Source: Odobenus rosmarus divergens (Eukaryota; Chordata; Mammalia; Carnivora; Odobenidae). Taken from it: 64,000 nucleotides of DNA. The DNA is taken from positions 3,373,693-3,437,692 of the forward strand of contig NW_004450328.1 of assembly GCF_000321225.1 (NCBI RefSeq). Reading direction: 5' to 3'. How positions within the stretch are numbered: position 1 is the stretch's first letter; each line of letters opens with the position of its first letter. Below, in pieces: positions 1 to 15,639 of the stretch. Both the position numbers and the translations under genes were made by a program. The notes beneath the pieces were generated by a model that did no database searches, was not told the DNA's origin, and was given only the letters and a program-made list of their open reading frames with translations.

Positions 1-650
1 TGAACAATAAGAGAATGGTACAATGAACTCATGTGTGCTCTTCACCTAAGTTTATAATTTTTAACATTTTACCACAGTGGTTTTACATCTAGAATACACA
101 TACTGGTATTGCAGAGCCATTTGAGAGTAAGCGGAAGGCCCTTCGTTCCTAAATTCTTATTTACAATTTTTAGCGTCAGTATGGTCTCAGATTGTTTTTT
201 AGTTCAATTTGTTTTATCCATTACTGTCATCCTTCTTAAAATATATTTGAGGTGTGGGCGCCTGGGTGGCTCAGTTGGTTAAGCAACTGCCTTCGGCTCA
301 GGTCATGATCCTGGAGTCCCGGGATCGAGTCCCGCGTCGGGCTCCCTGCTCGGCAGGGAGTCTGCTTCTCCCTCTGACCCTCTTCCCTCTCGTGCTCTCT
401 ATCTCTCATTGTCTCTCTCTCAAATAAATAAATAAAATCTTTAAAAAAAAAATATTTGAGGTGTAATTTACATGAAGTAAAGTGCACAGATCTTAAGCGT
501 GTGGCTTGGTGAATGTTTCGTATGATCCCAACTGTATAATCACCACCTAGGTGAATAGAACATTTCTGGCACATCAGAAGTCTCCCCCATGGCCCTCTCA
601 GTCTCATTATTCTTTTTGTTCCTGATTTTGACCTGTGGAAATTGCATCAA
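1..650. repeat. Old L1-type LINE fragment, split by a Can-SINE
   Basis: The stretch flanking the SINE at 256-451 (TTGAGGTGTAATTTACATGA, then CAACTGTATAATCACCACC and AGAACATTTCTGGCAC) resembles the mammalian L1M segment that reads TTGAGATATAATTTACATA ... CAACCATCACCAC ... AGAACATTT. Orientation and exact ends are uncertain. No coding potential survives. Confidence 0.5.
256..451 (+). mobile_element. Can-SINE
   Basis: tRNA-like head, CT-rich middle and A-rich tail. Target-site duplication ATATTTGAGGTGT lies at about 243-255 and again after the tail at about 452-464, so the insertion is full length and young enough to keep its duplication. Confidence 0.93.
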
Positions 651-651
651 C

Positions 652-1780
652 CTGGTTCTTGGGTCCTGATAAGTCCCCACATTTCTTCACTTGCTTTCTG
701 GCATAAATTATTCCAGGCTCATCATACACTTTCTCTGCTCCAGCCTGGCAACTGGCCATTTCTCCCAAGGAGTCCTGGTTCCTTGAACTGGGGACTGTTA
801 ACTTTGAAATCAGTATCTAGACCAGCTGTGCTCATTCTCCTGAGATGTTCCTGCTTCTAGGCCCTTTCAGAGGTTAGAGCTAGAAAATATCTATTTTAAA
901 TCTGTGTTTAAAATCATACCTCCAGTTTCAATCAGTCATAAGGTTCTTTCTCTCCCTATCTCAAATTCCATAGTCCCACAGTAATAACCTTGGCTGCCAA
1001 ATACATCAAATGTTTATTCATTTGCAAATATATATAAACATATTGCTCAATTTCTGAATAATTATCCCATTATACTACCAAACGATAAGCCTACTAAGTA
1101 AAGCTAAAGGTTTCTTGCAATTATTTTGTCTTTAGATTGATGGTATAAAGTCAAAATACTGTTGGATTCGTTTTTCTTTTATGATTGTGATCCCAACGTG
1201 ACATTTCTAAGATAGTTGTTAGAAGGTTAAATGAATTCATTCTGTGCCTCTTTTGCTGGAACATAACTTCCACAAGGGTAAGGACTCGCCTCGCCCCCCT
1301 GCTGATAGTTTAGCGTTTAGACTCTCGGCAAATATTTATTTGAATGAGTAGGTGAATGCCAGGGTTGAGCTGTGCACTGAAAAGGCTTATGAAGTAAGTC
1401 GCTTCTGGCAATATCTCACAACTCTGTAGGCTTAGAACAGAGCGTGATACTCCCCAAGGCTTATGGGAGGCGGTGGTGGAAGACTGGGAAAATATATAAC
1501 CCTAGATGGTGAGCACGTGGGCTTTGGAGGTATTCAAGAATCGGAGCAGCCAGAAGACTAAGAATACACTGCTGGTTGACCGGCCGTGGTTCGTCCACAC
1601 CAGGAAGCAAGTTGCGGTCCAAGCTGCGGGCTCCGAGCGTTTTAAGAGCTGAAGGCGGCCCCTCAAAGCATGCACTTTGGACCAGGCTGCCAATTTTAAA
1701 AAGATTGGATTTGGATAGTGATGCTGGGAGGGGAATGAGGGAACCATGCCCAAGTCAGGGAACTGGAGGCGCAGCGAGTC
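652..1780. other. Spacer upstream of PHKG2; L2 3' end near 1240-1370
   Basis: No gene was recognised. The piece around 1240-1370 (AGGACTCGCCT ... GGCAAATATTTATTTGAATG) looks like the 3' end of a LINE-2 on the + strand. The rest is unremarkable AT-rich sequence. An ATG at 1746 with a short frame running to a GTAAGC at about 1814 could be an upstream exon, but nothing supports translation. Confidence 0.4.
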
Positions 1781-2350
1781 CCGCGTCCTAGATACCTATA
1801 AGCCACGCTTCCGGGTAAGCCTAACTTCCGGGTCCCGTTCCGGGCCTCCAAGCCCACTAGCCAACAAGCTCAGCCCCTGCCGTCCTCTGCAGATGCTGTG
1901 CGCTGATTGGCTGCATCTGAAGTCCCGCCCCAGCGTCTCAGCCTTAGGTAACTCCGAGCTCCAACGCCCGCGCCAGCCTCGGGACTCTCCGCTTCCTATT
2001 GGACTACCAATTTCCAATCGGAAGGGTTTTTGAACCTCAGTCTTCAAGCGGCGCTGTCCATTGGCGGACAGGATGGGGGCGGGGCCTGGGGTCGTTGCCG
2101 GTGCCGCCCGGGTGTAAGGTAAGGGACTAGAGGCGAACCCCGCGACAGAGCGGCCTAGTGTCTACCCTGGCTTCTCTCTCCTCCCCCGCGGGTGAGCCTG
2201 CGCGAGACCCCGCGCCCCCTCCCAGCGCCCGCCCAAGTGCGCCTGCGCAGCAACAGCCACCATCCAGTCTGCCCCTTCCCTTCTTCCTCCGCACCTTTTC
2301 CCTTCCCCTCCCCCGCCCCCTAGGCCCTTTCGTAGGGTCTCCCCAGCCCT
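1780..2350 (+). promoter_or_regulatory. PHKG2: PHKG2 CpG-rich CCAAT promoter and non-coding exon 1
   Basis: The block is CpG-rich, has no TATA box close to exon 1, and carries several CCAAT boxes: ATTGG at 1906-1910, 1998-2002 and 2060-2064, and CCAAT at 2014-2018. A GC box (GGGGCGGGGC) lies at 2076-2085. Exon 1 is 5' UTR only and ends at 2118 before a strong donor (AAG|GTAAGG). The transcription start is inferred to lie at about 2070-2100. This layout fits a broadly expressed gene. Confidence 0.75.
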
Positions 2351-2509
2351 GATCCTTCCCCCACCCCGTCCCCATCCCCGAGGATCCTGGCGCCCCAGCC
2401 GCAAGGGCTGCGCCTCCGTGAGCCGCGATGTGCGTCCTCCCAGAGCCTGTGGGCCTCACTGCCCTCATTGCCCTCCGTTTCCTCCACACAGGCCCCCACC
2501 ACCTTCAGA

Positions 2510-5500
2510 ATGACGCTGGACGTGGGGCCGGAGGATGACCTGCCCGACTGGGCCGCGGCCAAGGAGTTTTACCAGAAGTACGACCCTAAGGACGTCATTG
2601 GCAGGTGAGGGTTAAGCCAGGGAAACAGAGGTCCAGAGAGGTCGGGCCCTAGCCAGAATACAATGTTACATCTGAGGGCTGGATAGTTCTGAATGGGAAC
2701 GAACAGTGGTTAGCGGAGGAACATTTGGTGACTAAACTCCTTCTCTGGGTCAATCCCCATTTCTTCCAAATTCACTCATTTATGTGTTCAACAAACATAG
2801 TTAAAGCAACTATGGTCTGCCAGACACAAAGCTAAACACAGGGAGGGTAGCAGAGATGTTTATGCCTTGGAGGTGAAGTGACTGAAGGAGACACATGAGC
2901 ATTCAAGTAGTATCAGGTTGTGGCATGGGGCTCAGAAAACCACAGCTTTCCACAAGGGGTGATATTTGGGTCTTGAAGGATGAGTAGGAGTTCAGCATGC
3001 AGAGAATGGAAGGAAGGCCTCACCTGTAGAGACAGTGGCAGGCACACTTACTCATCCAAGGTTTCCTAAGCACGTACAGTGTGCTGGGTGCAATGTGCAA
3101 GGCACTGGGGATACACGCCCCACATGTTTTCTGTTCTCCTAGAGTTTGTATTCCAGTGGTAGAGACAGACGATAAAACACAAAAACAAGATAAAGGTCAT
3201 CATCTGCTTGGGTGAGGGAATGAGAGTGATTAACGGGGCTGAGACTTGAAGGATGGGAATGAACAAGATATATTTGGGGCAGAGGGAACAGCACATGCAA
3301 AGGCACAGGCAAGAAAGGGCCTATTCAAGCAATAGGCAGAAGATCATGGTGACTAGAACCTAGTAAGCATGGGACAAGGTGGAGGAAATTAAGTTGGAGA
3401 GGTAAATAGAGGTTAGATTATGTAGGGCCTTATGCCATGATAAAGAATTTCGATTTTATTCTAGCAAAACTGGTGGTTTAAAACAGGGCAGTTAACATGG
3501 TCTCATTTATATTTCTGTAATTTGGGGGCTAGGAACTTAGCCGTTCTGTGCCCCAGTTTCACCATTTAGATTGGGAATAAAAATAGACCCTATCTTGTAG
3601 GTTGCTGTGAGGATGGGAAGAATTAGTATGATAGTCTTAGAACACTTCCTGGCACATGGTAAGTGCTCAACACAAGTGTGTTATTACATTTAAAAAAGAT
3701 CACTCTGGCTCTTGTGTAGAGAATGGATAGGAGGGGAACAAGAACAGATGTGTAGAAACCAGTTAGGACGCGGTTGATGGATTCAGGCATGAGATGGTGA
3801 TGGTTTAGGTTTGAATGGTGGTGGTAGAGATGGGGAGAAGTGGATAGATTGAGGTGATGATTTGAAGAGAGACTGATACAGATTTCCTGAGAGACCGGAT
3901 ATGGGCCATAAGAAGGGAAGGAAACAAGAATAATGTCTTAAGGTTTGGGTTTGAGCACCTGAGTACCATTTTCTGAAATGAAGAAGGCCAAGGAGGATCA
4001 GACTGCCGGGAGGGCCGAGCAAGTCAAGAGTTCAATTTTGGAGACGTGAACTTTGAGATCTCCAACTGGAGCTGTCAAGTAGGTACATGCATCTGCAACT
4101 TGAGAGAGAGCTGGACTAGAGCAATAAATTTGGGAGGCATTAGCATATACGTAGTAGCTGGTGAGAAAATACATGGGGAGAAGTGAAGGGGCCAAGCTGA
4201 GGCCCTGGGGCATGTCACCATTAAGGGGTTAGAAAAGGAGGAGTCAGCAAGGGAGACTAAGGAGAGAGCATCTGTGAGTTAGACATAAAAACACAAAAAC
4301 AGTGTGTTTCTAGAAGGTTGGCATGGTCTGCTGTGATCAGTGCTGCTGAGGCCAGGAAAGCAGAAAGGGCTATGACTATTAGATTTGTTCAGACTCCTTT
4401 CAGATATCACGTGGAGATGTTAAAAAGGCCTTTGGGATCAGGAATTCTGGAAAGGAATCAAGGTATGAGGCAGTGCAGTGGGAGCCATTTGTACAAATGG
4501 TACTTAAATCCCCCGGGACTGGATAGAGGTCATCGGGGGAAAGAGTATCTGGAAAAGAAGAGAGCTGAGATCCAAGTCCTAAGCTGATGCAGGGTTTCAG
4601 GACCAGGTGAGCCTAGGAGAGCCCTTAGGGAAGAACAGTGGTTCCACTTCCACGGGGCACAGAAAGATCAGTTTTGGAGAAAGCAGGTCAGGGGATAGGG
4701 TCCTTTATCATATCATTCCAGCATTACTGTAGTAGCATCATCCCTGGTCTCTATCTTTTCCCTGTGTTTCTCCTGCACAGTAAGTTACCAGCCCACTCTC
4801 ACTAAATGAGTCCCCAGAGTACCAGTTTCTTTACGTATAAAGGTCTGAAGCCTGGAAAGAGCTTGCTGCATTCTAGAAATTGGTGATAAGTTGTAAGTCA
4901 CTGAAGCAAAGATTGAATAGCAGGACATAGCCAAAAATGAGGCTGAAAAGAAACCGAGACCATTTGGTAAAGGCCTTGAATAACAGGTGAAGGAACTGGG
5001 ATTTGACTTCTATCTTACAGGGAATAGGGAGACAGTAGGGATAGAAACCAGTTTTGAGTGCCCTCCATAGTTAACTATATAAGGTTGAAATTATTAGGGC
5101 TCACTTAAAAAGAGCACAGTTGCTCTAGGGGTCCTGCTGAGGAATGAGGGAACACAACACTTAGAACTTAGTAGGGAATTTAAGCTGGAACGTTTTTAAG
5201 CCGCGAATGACATAATTGGGGCGGTCATAAGAAGCTCATTCTGGAAGCAGTGCGGTGGATGGGTTGCGGTGGCTGAGGTTGGCAGCAGGGAGATCTGTGG
5301 GAGGCAGTTATGGCTATGGGGGTGGAGTATTAGGAAACAGATTTGAGAAACAGAATGGAGTGGACTGGCTGGATGTGGTGGATTTTGATGGAGAGGGAAA
5401 AGCCAAGAATCATACCAAGATTTCTAGTTTGGGAGTCTGATCGAATGGTATTACCGTTAATGGAGATCAGGGAATTAAAACTGTGTAGTGGCCGGGGCGC

Positions 5501-8500
5501 CTGGGTGGCTCAGTTGGTTAAGCGACTGCCTTCGGCTCAGGTCATGGTCCCAGGGTCCTGGGATCGAGCCCCGCATCGGGCTGCCTGCTTCTCCCTCTGA
5601 CCCTCTTCCCTCTCGTGCTCTCTATCTCTCATTCTCTCTCTCTCAAATAAATAAAATCTTTAAAAAAAAAAAAAAACTGTGTAGTGGCCAAGAGTAAGAC
5701 AGTAGGAAGTGGTGAGCATTGTAGCAGCTGCAAGGTTCTTGTCCCACTTAAGATAGGAATTCAGAGGGGCGCCTGGGGGTGGCTCAGTCATGCCTTTGGC
5801 TCAGGTCATGATCCCAGGGTCCTGGGATTGAGCCCTGCATCAGGCTCTCTGCTCCGCAGGAGGCCTGCTTCTCCCTCTCCCACTCCCCTTGCTTGTGTTC
5901 CCTCTCTTGCTGTGTGTCTCTCTCTGTCAAATAAGTAAATCTTTAGAAAAAAAAAAAAAGAATTCAGATTTGAAAAGAACAACTCACTGACCAAACATAA
6001 CACATCTGTGGGCTGTGTTTGGCTGGAGGGTCAGTGGTTTACATCTCTTGATGGAACCAGAGATGTGGGTGACAGGCATTCTAAGCAAAGGGAGTTGTGT
6101 AAGGGCAAGGAAGCCGTGAAGGGCGGCCAGGGAACCAGCACAGGAAATGTGGTGTGAGATCCGATCTTGGAGAGATTTGTACTTAGCCTGAGGTACTTGT
6201 AGGGTCATAAGGAATTGGTGACAGATTCCAAGCAAGGAAATACCTGTCTAGGACTTTTCTCTTCACCATGCCAAATGGGCTTTTCTGCTTCTGCCTCATG
6301 TCTTTCAACATCTCTTCAAGATGTTGTTGTCTACATTTCAGAGCCAACAAAGCGGAAGTCCAGAGACCTTATATCAGCGGGTCACTTGGAGGTTAATTAG
6401 TGGCACATATGCGGCCTACACCAAGGTCTCCTGATTCATAGCTTTGGTCTTCCAGTCAATGGTCTGATATTTATTTGGAGCCTCTTAAACTTGAGGTATT
6501 GTAGGAGAACTTTGGGATTTGGATGGCGTAATCAGGGAAGTGTTGAGTAAAATTTGGAGGGAGCCTTAGATCATTTCTTCCTGCTTTCTTCTTGTGGGGT
6601 TCCAGGAGGAGGGGCAGGTTCTGGGGCTCAGTGTGGAAAGGACCTGCCTAGGCTTCTCCATGCAGAGAATGGCAGAGATTGGATTCAGACCCAGGACCCC
6701 CACCTGTCTTCCCTGTGAGCTTTGTGTTGCACCTTGCTGGGTACCCAGGTTGCTTGCTGAGGCTACTGTGAAGCTACTGTAGGCCAGGGTGAGCCTTGGG
6801 AGCCTGCCTTGTTGTTCAGATGGGTCTTCAGAATATGGTGCAGTGGGTATGAGGATGGCAGGGCTCCATTCTGTGTGGAAATGAGAGAGCGGGAGGCCCT
6901 GACTCGTGTGCGGTCTGACTCTGGCAGAGGAGTGAGCTCCGTGGTACGCCGTTGTGTTCATCGAGCTACTGGCCGTGAGTTTGCGGTGAAGATCATGGAG
7001 GTGACAGCTGAGCGACTGAGTCCTGAACAGCTAGAGGAGGTGCGAGAAGCCACGCGGCGAGAGACGCACATCCTTCGCCAGGTCGCCGGCCACCCCCACA
7101 TCAGTGAGGCTGCATTCCCTGCTCCTGTTAGCTGACAGCCACCTCCTGGCCCTGCCCACAGCCCAGTTCCCCCAACACTGCCTCCACGCCTCTGCTCCCT
7201 TCGTCATGGCTCCACTCCACCTCAAAGTGTGGCCAGCCTTTGGGTCCCTACTGCCTCCTTTTGGTTCTCCTTCCTTCCCAGTAACAGCCCACTGCCACCT
7301 CGGGGTGGAAAGCCCGTTTAACATGTATCCGCTCCTTTCCATCTCCGTATCTCTGCCTTTCTGCCTCTTTCCCAGTCACTCTCATCGATTCCTACGAGTC
7401 TTCTAGCTTCATGTTCCTGGTGTTTGACCTGTGAGTATCTCCCTGCCCTGATCTGAGAAGCTTCCTCCTCCTCCCCTCCGTGTGTGGCCCCAGCCTGACA
7501 GCACAGTGGGCTAAGACTAACCTGCTCACACTTTCCTGTGTGCCCGAGGCTCGGGCCCCTCTCCCCAGGTGCCCTGATGAGGCAAGTTCTTCCAGAGTGT
7601 TCATGACCAGCCAATTAGAAAGGGTTTTCATGACCCCCTGGGGTCACTGTCCCAGTCCCCCACGGTTATAAGATTGGCAGGGAAGACTGAAGAGCTGACC
7701 ACTTAACAACAGATTCTCGCTCCCTTGTCTCTTGCTGTTTAACACCCTACATGGTGTTTGTCTCTGCCCATCAGTTCATCTCCTGGTTAGTCTGAATCTG
7801 AGTGTGAGATGTTCTACAATATAACGTAAACCAGTGCAAAGGTACTTCAAAAGAGAATGGTCTAAATAGCAAATATTTAAGAGACCCCTAGAAAAATTTC
7901 ACAAAGTCTGCATACAGAATGACCCTCTGCAAAAGTTGTCGGGGGGGAGGTAGGAAGTGTCTGTCACCTTATCATGCAATTTTGCAGAACAATTATATGC
8001 CCCCAAACACCACCTGATTTCAAGGATTGATGTGGAGTTGTAATTATAAACTCAGTTTTTAAAGACAAGATAAAAATAAAGTGCTATTCAACTTTTTTGC
8101 TGTTACTAACTGTGAAATTTCGGTCCATGGTCTAAATAGAGTCACTTTAAAAGGCCCTCTTTGAATATAATTAGTTTCAGATAATGAGGACCTCCTATAA
8201 ATTATTGTTCCAAGAAGGCACTTATCTTGCTAACATAGCACCCTCCTGGCAGAGTGCATATATTTTGACTGCCAACCCCCTGGCATCCAGTTCACTCTTG
8301 GAGCGCTCTAATCGCTCAAGAAAAAACAAAGAGGACTCTCTCTTCACCGGCCTCTTCCGTGGTATTCTCTGTGAGCGCTGGCTTGTTTTCTCAGCCCCCA
8401 TGTAAGGTGCACCTACCTCCCAACCCCTCCTCTCCCTTAGGATGCGGAAGGGAGAGCTGTTTGACTACCTCACAGAGAAGGTGGCCCTCTCAGAAAAGGA

Positions 8501-11500
8501 AACCAGGTAACAACTGAGCCTGCAGTCCATGGGGTGATGAGGGGGCGGGGCGGGGTAGGGAGGGAGAAGCAGAGGAGGAGACTGCGCCTCCCCCAGGTCC
8601 ATCATGAGGTCTCTGCTGGAAGCAGTGAGCTTTCTCCATGCCAACAACATTGTACACCGAGACCTGAAGCCCGAGAATATTCTCCTAGATGACAATATGC
8701 AGATCCGACTTTCAGATTTTGGGTTCTCCTGCCACTTGGAACCTGGCGAGAAGCTTCGAGGTGAGGGGGCTTGGTGCCCTAAGAGGCTTGGGAGGGAAGG
8801 AGACCCAGGCCTGAGGCTGGTTAGCTGGGTCTGACAATCAAGTACCCAGGTACCAAGAAAAGGGGAGAAGTCAGTGAGCACTTGCCAGGTACCCTCTGTG
8901 TGCAAAGCCTTGTGTGCGTCTCAGAGTGGGCTTCCTGGTCTGGGCGGGGGGGGGGACAGAGACAAGTGTGCGGGTCGTGGTACATAGCAGGCAAGGAACC
9001 ATGCAAGGGGAAGCCAGGAGGGAGGAGCACCTGATTCAGCTGGAGGGACCCACAGAGGACGGGGCTCCGGAGCTGGGCCTGTCCCCTGAGGAAGATGGGG
9101 GAGAGGGGATAACAGGCCTCAGCTGTGTGTTTGGCTTTTGGTGCAGACAGGACCACAGCGTGCTGCTTAGGTGCTAGGAAGAGCCTGCTGTAGCCAGACA
9201 GTGGTGCTCAGCTGCTGCACCCAATGTTAATCCATTTGTTGTGACAGAAATATTTTTAGTGGACATGGAAAACTTCACAAAGTTGCTGGACTCCTCAGAG
9301 CTGTTAACATCCTACTTTCTCTCCCTCAGTGGCTTTGCGTTGTGCTATTAACAGCTAACGTTCACTGGCACCACACTAAATCTTTATACAGCTGGGTTCT
9401 CTAGATCCTCTCGACAACTCTTTGAGATAGTATCTGGATCACCATTTTATAAATGGGCTTAAAGAGATAAGGGGACTTGCCTACAGTCAGGTAGCTGGGA
9501 CTTGAACTTGGGACAGTCCAACTCCAGAGCTCATGTTCGTAACCGATGGACTTAACACGTTTGTCTTGCAGATGCTGTGCTTTGTTTCCCTTTGGGCTTC
9601 CCCATACACTTTTCCCCATTCTGGAACCATCTTTGCCCCTGCCCCACACAACCCTTGCCCTTGGCTTTAGGAATTCAGGTTTCCCTTTAAAGCTCCAGGT
9701 TGGGTTAGATCCCCTGCTTTCTCTTCTTATATCTTCTCCCTTCAGGACACACCTCTTACTCTATTATTTCTTGTTTGCTTTCTGGTAGACAGCATGGTAA
9801 GGGCACACCTAATTCACTGGCATCTAGTATGGTGCCTGGTACGTGGTGGGCATTCTTAAATACTTTTTATAGGAATGAATTTCCCGGGGGTCAGGCCTAT
9901 TAAGGCCTATTAAGATTTCTTGGAAGTATGCCACAATTCAGCAATTGCTGGGATGGAAGAATTGGTGCCTGAAGTGGTAGAAGCAGCTACAAACAACACA
10001 CTCGGATCAAGTCGTGGAGGGCTCTGTGCTGCAGGAGCTAGACTTGAGCCTGAGGCCATATGGGGGGGGACAGCCAGGGAAAGGTTTTAAATAAGGGACT
10101 TACCTAGTGTGTGCCTTAAGAAATCCCATATTCCCACTCATTCTCCTTGGGTTTGAGTGGTGATTCCACTACACAGAATAGCGATTGGGCGCCTGGGTGG
10201 CTCAGTTGGTTAAGCAACTGCCTTCAGCTCAGGTCACAATCCTGGAGTCCCAGGATCGAGTCCCGCATCGGGCTCCCTGCTCAGCGGAGAGTCTGCTTCT
10301 CCCTCTGACCCTCGCCCTTCTCGTGCTCTCATTCTCTCTTAAATAAATAAATCTTAAAAAAATAGCGATCATAGGAGGAGGAATCGATTTGGGCAGAAAG
10401 AAACAGAAAAGAGTGAAGATTTGTTTTCTGTATTATGTACATAAAAATGTGACAAAAGGTTGTGTAAGGAGTGGCTGGGTGGGTTGGAGGTGGCAAAAGA
10501 TACGGTGGGGTAGGACTTTGAAGTCAATCTGAAAATCAGGTTTTCCCAGGAAGGCCTCCAGGAACCTTGGGGCATACTTGAGTTGTTCAGCAGGGATAGG
10601 GGCTAGGTCAGCCCTTAGGGGAGGGTGGGCAGGAACAGAATGGGAACACTTATGGCCCTGGCAGGGTTGAGGCTCCAGCAGAGGTCTGGAGTGAGTTAGC
10701 TGGTGGCATCCATCAATCTCAGCCCTCTCTCCCCAGAGTTGTGTGGGACCCCAGGGTACCTAGCACCAGAGATCCTTAAATGCTCCATGGATGAAACCCA
10801 CCCCGGCTACGGCAAGGAGGTCGACCTGTGAGTTTCTGGTCTCCCTACTTCCTTCCTCCTTTGTGTCCCATCTTTCAACACATCTGCCTGGCACCTAGTC
10901 CTGCCTGACTCCGCTCTCTTTCCCAGCTGGGCCTGTGGGGTGATTTTGTTTACACTCCTGGCTGGCTCACCACCATTCTGGCACCGACGCCAGATCCTGA
11001 TGTTACGCATGATCATGGAGGGCCAATACCAGTTTAGTTCGCCCGAGTGGGATGACCGTTCCAACACCGTCAAAGACCTGGTGAGCTGGGGCCATGAGAG
11101 GGCTAGGAAGGAGGTCCAAGAGCTGCCTTTCATGCTCTGGGGTTTCCCCTAGATCTCAAAGCTGCTCCAGGTGGATCCTGAGGAGCGCCTGACAGCTGAG
11201 CAAGCCCTCCAGCACCCCTTCTTTGAGCGCTGTGAAGGCAGCCAACCCTGGAACCTCACCCCTCGCCAGCGGTTCCGGGTAAGCCTGAGAGCATCAGGGT
11301 CTGGGCCTGCTCCTCTGTCCCGCGATCTTTCTCTCGTGGTGGCTGCTCCACTGGAGCTCACACTGCCCGCCCCCCCCCCCCCGCCAGGTGGCAGTGTGGA
11401 CCGTGCTTGCTGCTGGACGAGTGGCCTTAAGCACCCAGCGTGTCCGGCCACTGACCAAGAGTGCACTGCTGAGGGACCCTTACGCACTGCGGCCAGTGCG

Positions 11501-11681
11501 GCACCTCATCGACAGCTGTGCCTTCCGGCTCTACGGGCACTGGGTGAAGAAAGGTGAGCAACAGAACCGAGCCGCCCTCTTCCAGCACCAGCCCCCTGGG
11601 CCTTTTCCCATCCTGGGCCCTGAAGAGGAGGGGGACTCAGCTGCTATCACTGAGGAGGATGCCATGCTGGCACTGGGCTAG
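2510..11681 (+). CDS. PHKG2: Phosphorylase b kinase gamma catalytic subunit, liver/testis isoform
   Basis: Ser/Thr kinase that phosphorylates glycogen phosphorylase; it is the catalytic subunit of the cytosolic (alpha-beta-gamma-delta)4 holoenzyme. Coding exons: 2510-2604, 6928-7103, 7376-7430, 8441-8506, 8597-8760, 10737-10827, 10927-11080, 11153-11278 and 11388-11681; the exon holding the ATG begins at 2492 and a non-coding exon ends at 2118. Phases join without a break into 406 codons plus TAG, the same length as human. Visible kinase features are the glycine loop GRGVSSV (31-37), Lys53, HRDLKPEN with Asp153, DFG (171-173) and APE (195-197). Glu186 sits where many kinases carry an activating phosphothreonine, matching the constitutively active catalytic domain known for gamma subunits. 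The C-terminal ~110 residues form the calmodulin (delta)-binding region. All splice sites are GT-AG. The gene appears functional; loss in humans causes glycogenosis type IX. Confidence 0.97.
3020..4330 (-). repeat. Antisense LINE-2 in PHKG2 intron 2
   Basis: Read on the minus strand, 3998-4213 gives a decayed reverse-transcriptase-like peptide with [22 protein letters not shown] and a PQG start, which matches LINE-2 RT. The flanking plus-strand text (GTAGGGCCTTATGCCATG, AAGATCACTCTGGCTC) is also typical of antisense L2. A MIR interrupts it at about 3490-3690. There are many stops and no activity. Confidence 0.75.
3490..3690 (+). repeat. MIR SINE inside the L2
   Basis: Contains the MIR core and tail order: CCCCAGTTTCACCATTTAGA, then GTTGCTGTGAGGATGGGAAG, then TTCCTGGCACATGGTAAGTG. 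Diverged. Confidence 0.75.
5494..5676 (+). mobile_element. Can-SINE in PHKG2 intron 2
   Basis: Flanked by the direct repeat AAAACTGTGTAGTGGCC (5477-5493 and just after the A tail at 5676). Confidence 0.93.
5766..5959 (+). mobile_element. Can-SINE in PHKG2 intron 2
   Basis: Flanked by GAATTCAGA copies. The middle reads CCCACTCCCC, a different subfamily from the copy 90 bp upstream, so the two inserted separately. Confidence 0.92.
9360..9560 (-). repeat. MIR SINE in PHKG2 intron 6
   Basis: Antisense MIR: ACCATTTTATAAATGGGC, then GGTAGCTGGGACTTGAAC, then CCAACTCCAGAGCTCATG. Confidence 0.75.
10197..10361 (+). mobile_element. Can-SINE in PHKG2 intron 6
   Basis: Flanked by AATAGCGAT on both sides (about 10188-10196 and 10362-10370). 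The insertion sits about 370 bp before exon 7. Confidence 0.9.
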
Positions 11682-11930
11682 CACTTTGGCCCTGGGGAAC
11701 CCCAGAGTGCAGGACTCTCCAGGAGGAGGGTTTTTATCATTCCAGCCCTTCTGGGCTTTGGCCTCAGGCCCCCCCTGCCTGGCCAGGCCCACCACTGCTC
11801 ATACCACCATAAAGACCAGCTGTGTACACCTGTCCCCACCAGCCAGGACTTTGGGATCGGAACTGAGGGGGAAGGCAGTCGCGCGCAACAGCATGCCTGG
11901 CCTTGTCAATGCTGCCTCTGCTGCATTTGC

Positions 11931-11936
11931 AATAAA
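11931..11936 (+). terminator. PHKG2: PHKG2 poly(A) signal
   Basis: AATAAA, 250 bp after the stop codon. Cleavage is expected at about 11950-11960, less than 100 bp from the facing CFAP119 poly(A) site. Confidence 0.85.
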
Positions 11937-12052
11937 ATCTGCACGCCGGAGGGAGCCAGTGCCCGGTGTCTGGTGTCCAGCTTCGTCAGGGGAGCCCAGA
12001 AGGTGCTTGGGAGGCGGGGGGGGGGGGTGATGGGGCTGCCCTGCCCCGGCCC

Positions 12053-12058
12053 TTTATT
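12053..12058 (-). terminator. CFAP119: CFAP119 poly(A) signal
   Basis: AATAAA on the minus strand (TTTATT on plus), only 18 bp past the TGA stop, giving a very short 3' UTR. A run of G on the plus strand (about 12013-12027) lies just downstream, between the two convergent ends. Confidence 0.85.
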
Positions 12059-12075
12059 GGGGAAAATGCTGGGGG

Positions 12076-15628
<3,553 letters not shown>

Positions 15629-15639
15629 CTCGTCGCTTT

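Larger units (their letters stand above)
4860..6060 (-). repeat. Second antisense L2-like stretch, cut by two Can-SINEs
   Basis: Purine-rich text such as GAAAAGCCAAGAATCATACC (5396-5415) and TTTGGGAGTCTGATCGAATG (5429-5448) fits antisense LINE-2. The assignment is by eye and weaker than for the 3020-4330 copy. It fills most of the rest of PHKG2 intron 2. Confidence 0.45.

Noticed and set aside
1746..2033. Possible upstream coding exon before PHKG2
   Set aside because: A short frame crossing the promoter with no homology I know. The PHKG2 start at 2510 gives the full conserved N-terminus.
5488..5697. Recurrent short frames containing WLSWLS or GAWVAQ peptides at many loci
   Set aside because: Each is a translation of the Can-SINE head and CT tract.
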